Position numbers and translations under genes: made by a program. Of a stretch of 64,000 bases of DNA, positions 37,925 through 47,960 are shown in pieces. The stretch's first letter is position 1, and every line of letters starts with the position of its first letter. The notes beneath the pieces are model-generated. The model saw nothing but the letters and a program-made list of their open reading frames with translations, made no database searches and had not been told where the DNA came from. Origin of the DNA: Ziziphus jujuba (Eukaryota; Streptophyta; Magnoliopsida; Rosales; Rhamnaceae); the NCBI RefSeq assembly GCF_031755915.1, contig NC_083382.1, forward strand, positions 1,736,001 to 1,800,000, read 5' to 3'.

Positions 37925-38841
37925 CTAAGACCACAAACTTAATAGCAAACAAAAAAAGGCAAAAGCACACATTAGTATTCTTAAAAACAGGTCAATTAAG
38001 AATTCAATACGGCCCAAACCACCAGAAGCCAATATCTCATCAACCACTGGCAATCTCTCTGCTTCAATTTTGATAACATTAGGACAAGCTCCGATATCAG
38101 AAACCAATCTACAAACATAGTAAACGCCGAGACATCTAGCTGCCAGACCAGTTAAAGTAGCAGGGGCAAGTTGCAGTAGGGAAAGAAAGACAGCAGTAGT
38201 AACAGCCAAGAAAAATGCTGTTTGCCAACTTCTACTGAAAACAATGCTGTCTACTACTAGCAATCCTGTTTTGCAATACATTGCAAAGTCTTCATCGTTG
38301 TTTATGAAGTGGTAATAGTCACTGGAGGCGCCATAGTTGAGAAGGAAGGCCGTACAGTCCTGAACAACTTGAGGTGGATCGGCAAAGGCAAGGGTGGAAG
38401 TATGTTCCTGGAATTTGGTGAGGAAGAGAGCTGGATTGACACCATATTCAAAGAGATAGACATCTCCACAAGAAAGAAAATCTTCTATGGATGAAAAGGC
38501 CACACCATGACAATCAAAGTGGATCACCTTCTCATCGAAAATATATATCCCTGGGGTCTCATACAAGCAGGCAAATAATATCCCATGAATAGTGTTTATA
38601 TGCTATACATACAGATTCCAAATCCCAATCATATGAAGAAAATAAAATTAAAAAAAAAAAAAAAAAAAAAAGACCACTATAGTATCTTTAGAAGAAGAAA
38701 TGGGACAAGTGTCAAAAAATCACCATGATAAGATTTTGTATTGCCTCCCTTCCATGTGTAGATGTGATCTCCAGGCTCCAGTTTCCTCCAGAGTTTGTTT
38801 GAAAGTACGCTCTGAATCTTCATCCATAGCTCTCCTCTCAT
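37925..38841 (-). CDS. LRAT-domain protein E, class 2 (Cys to Asp), truncated tail
   Basis: Two intact exons: 38724-38841 (ATG at 38841) and 37925-38550, with a 173-bp GT-AG intron, giving 247 aa. Residues 21-30 are L-E-P-G-D-H-I-Y-T-W. First catalytic-type His is 39 (S-Y-H-G), second is 50 (V-I-H-F). The Cys box reads N-N-D-E-D-F-A-M-Y-C-K-T-G, so Asp125 replaces the nucleophile. Hydrophobic segments at about 147-165, 168-187 and 222-245. The frame ends L-S-L-W-S at TAG where C and D have GAG; the old continuation is readable downstream (about 37861-37924), so a last membrane helix has been lost. Family members in animals act on lipids as acyltransferases or phospholipases. Without Cys that chemistry is unlikely, so any role would be non-catalytic. 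Expression is unknown. Confidence 0.7.
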
Positions 38842-41534
38842 CTTATACTTTGGGAATTCTCCCTACTCAGCTCTTCAAAATTTGTGCTTTGGAGAATGGA
38901 TATAGTTGAATTCAACCACAGATAACATACCAAACTACCAATACTGCCTAGGATTATGTGAAGAAAAATGGGCAGCGCATGTGGTCAGTACTCGTTTTGG
39001 ACTTGGACTATAATGCAGAAAAGGATTGGCCAACGAAAGTTTTTTAAGTCCATTTCTCTATTCTTAAACAAATAACTATGGCAACAAATAACCTAACCAA
39101 TTATCAATCCTATTAGTCAACAAGGGCAGGATATATATATTAGTAGTAATTAAGCGTGTTCTGCTAATCCACTTGCCATACAATATTGTTTCATGGGAGA
39201 CCTCCCTGAAACTAATAAATATACAATTTCTTATGAAATTTATCATGCATATATATATATATATATACAAGCAGGAGAGGGAGAGAAAGAGACGTAATAT
39301 TCATCCAGAATAATGGGCTATAAAAATAATTTTGACATCTAATGTGACAGCGAAGTTATTCTGTTTAAAATTGTGATGACTGTTGTTTCAGCAAAGGAAG
39401 CCCTGGAATGGATATTATATAAGACAGTAACTGATGGTTTTTGGTAGAGCAAAAGCAAATGGAAAAGAGACAAAGCTAGCTTCACTAAATTCACGTTGGA
39501 CTCTGTTCTTAGCATACAAAAGTTTCATTTTGGAACCCTTCACGGGTATACTTTTGGCCCCACCTTTGGTTTCATATCAGACATATACAAAAAGTAAATT
39601 GCTAAACAATCATCATTTGTCTAGCCTGCATAGAAAAGAATAATAAGCACTGGGGTAATAGTGGTGTTTAGTTTCAATAGTCTTTTTCTTTATTTATTTT
39701 TTATTTTTTTATTTTTTATGTATTTCTTGACACCATAGATCAAGCTAACCTAACTAGCTCTCTTTCTCTATCCCTTTACATATAATTTGTAAACCTGAAT
39801 GACGACTTCTATTGCTAAGCCCCGTTTATTTTGTGTAATTTTGGAACAAGATGATTCATGCAGACATCATATCAAAATCAATTTTCCGAAGTCAAAACAT
39901 TTGTGCTCTCTCTCAAGAAGCTTGTATGGCCTACTCTATTGCCCAACTAGTTCATTATATGAATAAGCTGAATTGTTTTTCGATTACCTGAAACCAAATC
40001 TTAAAGCTATATAATCACGTATCAGTGGTAAAAATCTTAAACCAAATCTTAGGCTAACAACAGTTATTTTGGGGCTACTTCCTCATGGTTGGGTTGAGCT
40101 AGTTATGCTTAATTCAGATGAATTAGTTACTTGATGTGCACTTGTGCTCTTATACTTTAGTCAAGTTTAGGGCAAACTACAGGTTCTCTATCAAAGCTTT
40201 ACATATATATATATAATTCTGAACCATGCATAACCTATAAGCTACACTGACCATGCTTCTAAAGTCTAAAATTGAGGAATATCCTGTATTACTATGTAAA
40301 ATTAAGATCAAATACAAATGGAACTATGTTAATTAGACAAAGACTAAAGATAATGGAATCGTCACATAAATGATGAATACTTGATTAGTTGTGAAAGAAT
40401 GATTATTTGGTATATGTAGAATCTGGATTCCTAGGAATAACTACATTGTGCAGGATGTTATCCATGGACCAAGCAAGATGGACAAAGCGGAGGAATGGTA
40501 AAGCGAAGTTTCTATGTACCACCATCAGGTTAGCCATGCTCTATTCTACAAAGTAACAGATGGGTTCAAAAGCAGTATGGTCAAGCTTATTTGATGGTGG
40601 AAGCAGCACTAACAGAAAAAGAGGAGGGAAAGTTGAGCATGATGGGATGAATTTTTTCGAGCAAAATGAATGAAAAAACACAAAATTTTAATTAAAAATT
40701 CCAAGTGGAAGGAGCTAAGACTCACATGATTGAGAAACTTAGTAAAATATTGCTTTCAATAGGACAAAAAGACAGAAAAGAATACATGTCGAGGAACTCA
40801 GATAATTTCACATAAGACATATATGATATAACATAATCGAGATAAAGCTTAATAAAAAAATTGAAATTAGGCTCTATTCCAAGCACTCAGATTCAACCAC
40901 CTTCATGCAATCAAACTCGAACCAACGATAAAGCTTAATATGTATGAGCACTACTTTTTTCCCCTAAAGAAATCTTCCCTCTAGTTCTATCCAATTCCAA
41001 CGAAAATAAGATTTCTAAATTCCTAAATTCATTCAAACAAAGGTTCCAAGAACCTCATCCGTTTTGTCCATAGTGTTCTTTGTAACAAGTTCGTCCTCTT
41101 AGAATTTTTTGTTTCCAGAGAACTTGGGTATTTTCTTATCAAACTTTGCCGGCTCTCTCGATCCTCATATTAAATTGTTGGAAGAAAAAAGTGCATTTTC
41201 ATTGCTACCTACCAAATCCAAATTTCAGTTTATTACCCCCAAAAAAATAAAAATAAAAATAAAAAATAAAAAAATAAAAAAGATTTCAGTTTCCTTCTTG
41301 GAGCTTGCTTGTATAATTGTTTAGCTATTATTCAAATGTCTCAAATCAGATACGCAAAAAAGACTTTTTTTTTTTTTTGTTTTTTTCTATTGTTTTTCAG
41401 GCAACAACGTTCAGAAATCACTACCATTTAACATTAAGAGATCAATATATATATATATATATATATATTCCATTGCAAGAACTAAAACGCAGTATCAAAT
41501 TAATAAATAAAAAATGAAGGAAGAGAAAACGGAC
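38842..41534. other. Intergenic, with class 2 upstream module and microsatellites
   Basis: 38842-39090 is the 5' flank of E with the sequence shared with A, C and D (TGAATTCAACCACA; GGATTGGCCAACGAAAG). (TA)n tracts at 39249-39268, 40203-40214 and 41447-41468. I see no gene here. The missing downstream exons of the 41.5-kb gene should lie in this span or further left, but I could not identify them. Confidence 0.5.
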
Positions 41535-41687
41535 CAGATCTTTGAAGATGACAAAGGCGATGATAATGAAGAGAACGCAGAGGATCTCAAATTCGGCCGC
41601 TCTGACGAATCCGAAAACCTTGTTGACGCCTCTAGTGATTGCTGACTCGTTCTTGCTCCTGCTCCCAGCTCGCCTCGCCATTGCCAT
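41535..41687 (-). CDS. First exon of a small single-pass membrane protein (partial)
   Basis: Starts ATG at 41687 and runs 51 codons to a donor at AAAGATCTG|GTCCG (phase 0). The N-terminus is basic (M-A-M-A-R-R-A-G-S-R-S-K-N-E), followed by V-N-K-V-F-G-F-V-R-A-A-E-F-E-I and a hydrophobic stretch at residues 33-48, ending F-K-D-L. Base composition is clearly richer in GC than the surroundings, codon use looks coding, and the upstream 70 bases are ATG-free, as for a 5' UTR. Reading on past the donor only adds microsatellite-encoded residues, so splicing is expected. It resembles short conserved plant membrane proteins I half remember, but I cannot name it. Downstream exon(s) were not found, so this may be a gene fragment. 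Confidence 0.5.
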
Positions 41688-42640
41688 CCGCTGATTTCTT
41701 GTTTCTTTCTCTTTACGAATTCGGTTTATAGCTTCACCGCCAATCTTATAACACCGTTGGAAAAAAGAAATAACGTGGTCGCTTCCGAACGCAGCCTTAA
41801 AGTTTTGTCCCTTTTTTTTTTTTTTTTTTTTTTAAACAAATAAATAAATGAAATAACCTTTTTTTTAAATATATTTTGAGTGTTAAGAGTAAAATTTACC
41901 TATTTTTATTTAAAAAAATATTTAAAATTTTGTTGTCATGTCTCGAAAGTGTTTCTTCCTACCTTTATTTTATATCTAAATTTTTTAATGATACCAAGAA
42001 GATGGATTTTTTTTTTCTTAATTTTTTTTTATTTTTATTTTTTATTGGGGTGAAGAAACATGGCGCTGATATTATTTGTAATTTGTGACCCGAAAGACAA
42101 TTTCCATTGCAAGTCCTGTTTGATCTAGTGGTATAAAAATCATTGTTTAAGAAGCAATGATTCCAATTCAAATTTCTACCACGATAATTTATGAAAAAAT
42201 CATATCAGCATCAATTTTTCTGCTAATTTTTCTGAAACAAAAACAGTTAAAGAGTTCATTTTGGCATTTTGGAGAATATTTTAACTTATTTTTACCATGT
42301 ATTCAATTCATTGTACAAATAAATTGAATTTTAATACAATTGTATGAAATCTTTTATCTTGAGACAGAGAGAGAAAAGCTCCTTTGTAGCTCTTCGTAAT
42401 TTTTTATTTTTTAGATAATCATGTGGAAAAAAGTTGGATTAGTAGGGGAATAATTAAAAATAGATTATGACAAATTTTTTATTAATCAATAAACTTTTCC
42501 AATTGTGGTTTTTGGCTGCATGTATAGGTTGACTATTTTTAATTTGATAGTATTTTCTGACTTTGCCTCTCTTTTTGGTTCTCTCTTTGGATTTGAATTG
42601 ATCAGTATCCATACAAAGGTGAACAGTGTGTTGCAACATT
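41688..42640. other. 5' flank of the small gene and intergenic DNA
   Basis: 41688-41760 is a probable 5' UTR for the minus-strand exon. A T tract lies at 41812-41833. A tRNA-like stretch at about 42117-42182 is described separately. Nothing else is recognisable. Confidence 0.5.
42117..42182 (+). repeat. tRNA-like stretch, possible SINE head
   Basis: CTGTTTGATCTAGTGGTATA resembles a tRNA A box (T-R-G-Y-N-N-A type), and about 35 bases later CCAATTCAAATTTCTACC resembles a B box (G-G-T-T-C-R-A type). It is too degenerate for a working tRNA gene and lacks a foldable acceptor stem. A SINE 5' end is the likelier explanation. Confidence 0.3.
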
Positions 42641-43092
42641 TAGGTATGGTTTGGTAATACTTAGATTATAAAAGAATCAATCGTAGTTATATTGAATAAA
42701 GAATCAGCTTTTACTGTTTTGAGAGAAAAATTAATAAATTATTTAATAACTTATAATAAAAAAAATGCTATAATGTGTAAAAGTTACAGATAAATATTTA
42801 GTAATTTATAAAATTTAATTGCTGTAAATTTTATAATTATTAAAATGGATATAATGTATAAAAGTTTTTTCTTTTTTATACAAAAATACAATAATATGTG
42901 TGTAATTATGTTATGATACTTATATACTAAAAAAATAATACATAATATATGATTTTTGATTTTTTTTTTCAAATCTTAATTTTAAAATAAAATACTTAAC
43001 AACCAAAATTATTTGTTTACCAAGCGCCACAGTGGTAAAAAATTATTTTATAATTAATTTTAGAATTGTCATAATTATTACCAAACTAAACC
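42641..43092. mobile_element. MITE, about 450 bp, left of gene G
   Basis: Inverted ends: TAGGTATGGTTTGGTAATAC on the left and ATTACCAAACTAAACCT on the right. A partial copy with the same right end sits left of gene B (to about 4425), so it belongs to the duplicated block. No coding sequence. Confidence 0.6.
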
Positions 43093-43417
43093 TTGGATAT
43101 ATTAATAAATGTATAATTTAACAAGATGTTAAAATTTCATGATATATGATTTTATCATTAGATTATTACAGATTGGAAACACAAATTCGAAATTCCACTA
43201 AAAATATAATACCAGTTTAAGATGAGCGTAAGAAAAGGCAGGGCTATTTGAGAATAAATACTTGCATGCTAAACCACAACAAAAGTTTCAAGTTTATATG
43301 TTTAACATCCAAAATAGCAAGTATCATTGATTAAAAATTAAAACTCAACCAATATCGCCATATAAATCCTACATAAATTATAAATTAATCCACGATTTTT
43401 CTTGCTTTGATTCTCTT

Positions 43418-44372
43418 TTAGAATAGTAAATTCTCGCCTTCGTGATGCATGAGTTGAGGCACTATCGGAAAACGACCACTACGCATCCAAGATGGCAATA
43501 TCTTAAGTCTAATTTCATAAGCTTTCCCACAATGTGTAGCATCAGCAACAAATCTAAACATAGAGTAGATGAAATAAACCGTAGCTGCCACACCAATAGG
43601 ATTGCTAGGCCGGAATGTAAACTTAAAAATGGCAATAGCACAAAGCATACCAAAGTAAGATGCTCTCTGCCCATTCCTGCCAAGGTTAATAATTCTATTT
43701 CTCGAACGCAACCCTGTTTTGCAATATATTGCAAAGTCTTCGCAACTGTTGTTGAAAAGGTTGTAGGCACCAGTTCCAGAACCCTTGTTCAGCTCCCGGC
43801 GGGAACGGTAAATAACAGTTTCAGGCCGATCAGTAGAGCAAATGGTACAAGTACCACCTAGAATTTTGGCTAGAAAGAAAGCAAGACTAACACCATATTT
43901 ATAGACATAGAGTTCATCACCATTAAGAAAACTATCTAGGCTGCAATATTCTACACAACTTTTCTTTGCTTGATTACTAGCAGTGGAGGAGCTAGTGCTT
44001 ATGGGAATGTCTGATGAATGGGATGAAGCTGAGCTGGGTAAAATAGGGTCTACTCCACGAATGAGGCTGATCACTTCTCCGTCACTGTCACCGACATATA
44101 TACCTAGCCAAGTTACATGAATAGCAGGCATAATAAACTAACACCATGGTGGCCAATTCACCATGACATATATAATTTCATAAAGTTAGTATATATTGAT
44201 ATGATCACGATTGTATAATTTTTTTTACTATAAGAGAAGGAATTTGGATTATTATCCTATCATAAACATGGTTTGTCACAAAGTGAAAGAGATTAAACTA
44301 ATGGAAAAGTGAAAACCTTCCTAAAATGGTGTTAGATTGATTATCACCCTTCCAAGAGGTTAAGTTGTTTGA

Positions 44373-44404
<32 letters not shown>

Positions 44405-45787
44405 TGATCATTGTATTTATATTATTGAATTACAAATATAGATATTGAAAAGATATTATGACCATAAACTTTGCTTAAGTAGAACAAACATTTTTTTTTC
44501 CTAACTTGGTGAAGTAGCCTAGTTTCTAATTAAGGAACACGTCAAATATTACTATCAGATTCTATTCAAACACTTCCTACGCTTGAGGGGAAGGAAATAG
44601 CTGCTTCAGGGAAAAGACAGAGCGTATGTGTAAGTACAAATACATATACTCATATGTATTTAAATTAATTACCTAATCCTCTAATTGATTCTCTAAGCAA
44701 TTCTATGCTCCAAATGATAGGCAGATTTCTTATTCAATATAATTCAAAACTACATAAGCTTTCTTCACTAACTTAGGGTTTCTCATGCAATCATGAACAC
44801 AAGTGAAACAGAGATAGTCAATTACTCAAATTATATATACAGAGATAAACAGATTTTTTTTTTCTTTTTTTCATTTTGATCCTCTTCTTTTCAATAATGG
44901 AAAAAGAAATGAAAGGAAAATGTTACAATAGAGACTGTAAAAAAATGCCAGTCAAAGTCTAGTATTCAATCGAGCTATGTACATTGTATAGGACACAACA
45001 AACATAGAAAATATCAGCAAAGCAAATGTTCCTATTGATAATTTTTTTTTTCTTTTTTAAATTGTTATATAAATCACATGGAGCAACCTTGCATAAACAT
45101 GAAAAATAAGCACTAGTTAAAGAAATAAAAAGAAAAAAGAACAAACAAATTAACAAAGAATGTATTTCTTTGCCAAATTATGATGTAATATTAATCTCAG
45201 TTGTCCTTGAATTTAATAAGACTAATAATTTTTGGATAGTCAGCTTATTAAGCCACAACCTTAAAATAACTAAAGTGGATTCTTCTGACAAATTAATTTG
45301 AAAAGTTGAGATTAAAGTGGTTTCATCAAAATATATAGATGTTTTTTCACATTCTATCCGGAGTTAGTTTCACATATTTATTTAAATGGTAGCATTACCT
45401 TTCTTTTGAACAATTCCAACTACTAATAATGACTAAAAAGAAATAATAATTCTATGGAAATTATTTTTTAGTAAATGGATTTCTTAAAACTTTATCATGG
45501 TTCCATTACAAGAGTTAGATAAAAGATAATGATATATAGCTAAAAGAATTGGGTTTTGGGTGTCAAAATAAAATCACAATAATAAAGAAAAAAATACACA
45601 TAAGTTAGAATCCATGTTAAATACCATAATTTTAACATAAGAAGAAAGAAATATGGAGATAAAGATGATCATCACCATGATAGGCATAGGTACTGCAAGA
45701 GTTGTGCCTCCATGTGTAGATGTGATCTCCAGGCTTCAACTGCCTTTTATGTATCTTGTTCGAAATCAATCTCTGGATATTGAACGT
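43418..45787 (-). CDS. LRAT-domain protein G, class 1, second His lost, no visible ATG
   Basis: Exon 2 (43418-44103) is open. Exon 1 (45676 to about 45787) ends S-T-Y-A-Y-H-G at CATG|GTGATG. The intron is about 1.57 kb. Boxes: Q-L-K-P-G-D-H-I-Y-T-W, first His in Y-H-G, G-I-Y-V-G-D, C-S-L-D-S-F, Y-V-Y-K-Y-G-V, G-G-T-C-T, then N-N-S-C-E-D-F-A-I-Y-C-K-T-G with the nucleophile Cys kept. The second catalytic His is Ser (V-I-S-L instead of V-I-H-L). An extra Ser-rich insert of about 20 residues follows. Two membrane segments lie near the C-terminus. Exon 1 has no in-frame ATG: a TAA is followed by ACG TTC AAT ATC CAG. Either an upstream exon joins at ATATCCAG|AGA, as could also hold for B and F, or initiation is at ACG. 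Possibly a pseudogene. Confidence 0.6.
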
Positions 45788-45973
45788 TTAATGATTTAGT
45801 AAGTAATTTTATTTCATAAATAAAAAAAGAAAGTAAATTTCATCATATATAGTTCTTCAATTTTGTGTATTATTTTGAAAAATTTATATTTGTTCCCTTT
45901 TCTTAGTAGTGCACTTACATAATTTACTCTAAACAATACTTATAAGAAAAAAAAAAAAAAAAAGCGCTAATAA

Positions 45974-46174
45974 TAAGGTCTCACTTGGTATAGTTTTTTC
46001 TTTTCCAAAAACTCTTGCTAAAAATTTATTTTTTATTGGTTTTGATTGAAAGCTCCTAGAAGCCTTGAAGGTATGAAATACTTTTAAAAAAAATCCAAAT
46101 ATTTCTAGAAGCAATTTTTTGAGCTTCAAAAGTCAGAAGGAGCTTCTCATAAGTGTTGCCAAAACATGACTTAA
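45974..46174. mobile_element. hAT-like MITE downstream of gene D
   Basis: About 200 bp bounded by TAAGGTCTCACTTGGTATAG and AAAACATGACTTA. Counterpart of the elements at 1993-2187 and 13181-13380, at the same distance from the stop codon of the neighbouring LRAT gene. Confidence 0.6.
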
Positions 46175-46212
46175 GTATCACTAAATTTATTTACTGAATA
46201 TTTATTTTGTTT

Positions 46213-47353
46213 CTACATAAATAATAATAATAATAATGATGATGATGATGCTGAAAATATTACTTTTTGTAATATTGCTAGGTAGAAAAGTATGATACAC
46301 GCTAGAATCCAGACCACTCGAAGAGCCTCGGACAGCAGTTGAAGGGGCTCAGACCACGTTTGTACTGTTAATAGCAACTGAATATTGAACTGAGTCATCA
46401 GCAATACTATGAACAGGTCAATTAAGGATTGAATAGGTCTGAAGCCCGATGCAGCAGAAGACAATTTCCTATCGACATCGGGCAATTTCTCTACTTGATC
46501 CACTTTAATAACATTAGGACGGGCTCCAATATCAGAACCAAATCTATAAATACAGTATAAGCCAAAACATGTAGCTATCACACCAATAAAAGTTGCAGCT
46601 GTGCTTTGCTGCAGAAAAAGAAAGAAAGTGAGAGTAACAGCCACGAAAAATGCTGCAGCTTGCCAACTTCTGCTGAAATTTATGTTATCTATCACTAGCA
46701 AGCCCGTTTTGCAATACATTGCATAGTCTTTACCATTGTTTATGAAACGGTAGTGGCTGCTGGAGTGAATGCTATTATTTTTTGGGAAACTAAATGCACG
46801 GTTCTGTACAACTTCAGCTGGATCAGCAGGCGCAAGAGTTGCAGCTCCTGCGAGTTTGGTGAGGATGAGAGCTGGTTTAACACCATATTCAAAGAGATAC
46901 GGATGATCTCCACCAGAAAGGAAACAATACATGCAGGAAGATACCACACCATGAAAACTTGATTGATCATGGTCGCTGCAATTTGGACATGTACTATAAT
47001 GATCATCTGACCTTGCTCCTCGTCGACCTTGAGTAAAGTGGATCACGTTTTTTTCATCCAAATATATTCCTGGAGTCATATATATCAGGAAAATTATTAA
47101 GTAAATTTCATGGTGGTGAAGAACTCAGATTCTCATTCATAAGAAAGTGGGGAAAAAAAAAAAAAAAAAAAGTCTGTGAAGAACAAAAGTACTGTCAGGC
47201 ATGAATTCAAAAGAAATGGAGAAGAAGAGGAAGGTTACCATGGTCTTCTGTATTGGCTTGTATCCTTGTGTAGATGTGATCTCCAGGCTGCAGGTTTTCC
47301 TTCTTGGTTTCCTTGAGAAGCGCCTTCCAGATCTTGTTCTGCAGTTCACTCAT
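46213..47353 (-). CDS. LRAT-domain protein D, class 2 pseudoenzyme, intact
   Basis: The best-preserved gene of the cluster. Exons 47239-47353 and 46213-47069, intron 169 bp (GTAACC...CTCCAG), product 323 aa. Residues 22-28 are Q-P-G-D-H-I-Y. His38 (D-H-G) and His49 (V-I-H-F) match two of the three catalytic positions of the LRAT/H-rev107 family. At the third, I-N-N-G-K-D-Y-A-M-Y-C-K-T-G, Gly151 replaces the nucleophile Cys. C-P-N-C at residues 66-69 and nearby His are extra. Four hydrophobic segments (about 176-192, 196-214, 252-274, 288-306) make a longer tail than in class 1. The last residues, four Ser and five Leu, are encoded by a TGA/TAA-type trinucleotide repeat on the plus strand. Likely a membrane-anchored protein without LRAT chemistry. 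The 5' flank carries the repeated upstream module. Confidence 0.82.
46225..46250. repeat. Trinucleotide microsatellite encoding the C-terminus of D
   Basis: Plus strand (ATA)n followed by (ATG)n. Read on the minus strand as TCA and TTA codons, it gives Ser-Ser-Ser-Ser-Leu-Leu-Leu-Leu-Leu just before Phe-Met-stop. In A and C the same site is six and seven Leu with no Ser. Confidence 0.9.
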
Positions 47354-47420
47354 CTTAGAACTGTGATATGTTTCTCTCTCTGCTCTTCAAATTTGTGTTT
47401 TAGGAAATGCGAAATTGAAT
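47354..47420 (-). promoter_or_regulatory. Conserved 5' flank of gene D
   Basis: Upstream sequence shared with A and C (ATTTGTGTTTTAGGAAATG). Probable 5' UTR or core promoter by position and conservation; no experimental basis. Confidence 0.45.
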
Positions 47421-47479
47421 TCAACCCCACTAGAGATGCTCCAATACGGTGAATAACCCGTACATGGGGACAATAAAGG

Positions 47480-47960
47480 CCTTGGACAGGACGGTAAGTC
47501 AACATTTCTACATTCTTCAACAAATACTTATGGCAGCATTTTCTGTATTTCAACAAAAAATTATGACAGCATTTTCTATATTCTTCAACAAATAATTATG
47601 GCGATAGCATTTTTAAGTTAGATATACATATAAATATTGAAGGATTAACTGACAAAAGGGTAATATGGAAAAATTAGATTGGCTGACAGACGGGTAAGTC
47701 AATATTTCTATATTCTTCAACAAATAATAATGGCAGCATTCTCTATATTCTTCAACAAATAATGATTGCAGCAGCACTTGTTAGATACACATATATATAT
47801 ATATATATATATATACGAATAATGATTGCAGCAGCACTTGTTAGATATATATATATATATATATATTGAAGGATAGGCTAACAGAACGGAAATATGGAAG
47901 GACTAGATTGGCAGACAGAAGGGTCAGTCCATATTTCTATACTCTTCAAGAAATAATTAT
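47480..47960. repeat. Tandem upstream module with (TA)n, 5' of gene D
   Basis: Several degenerate copies of TTCTTCAACAAATAATTATG and of GGATTGGCTGACAGAAGGG alternate with (TA)n at 47792-47815 and 47847-47866. One 30-bp piece (AATAATGATTGCAGCAGCAC) occurs twice, at about 47759 and 47819. Counterpart of 16080-16560. Confidence 0.75.

Noticed and set aside
43442..43861. 139-aa plus-strand frame
   Set aside because: Antisense shadow of LRAT gene G exon 2.
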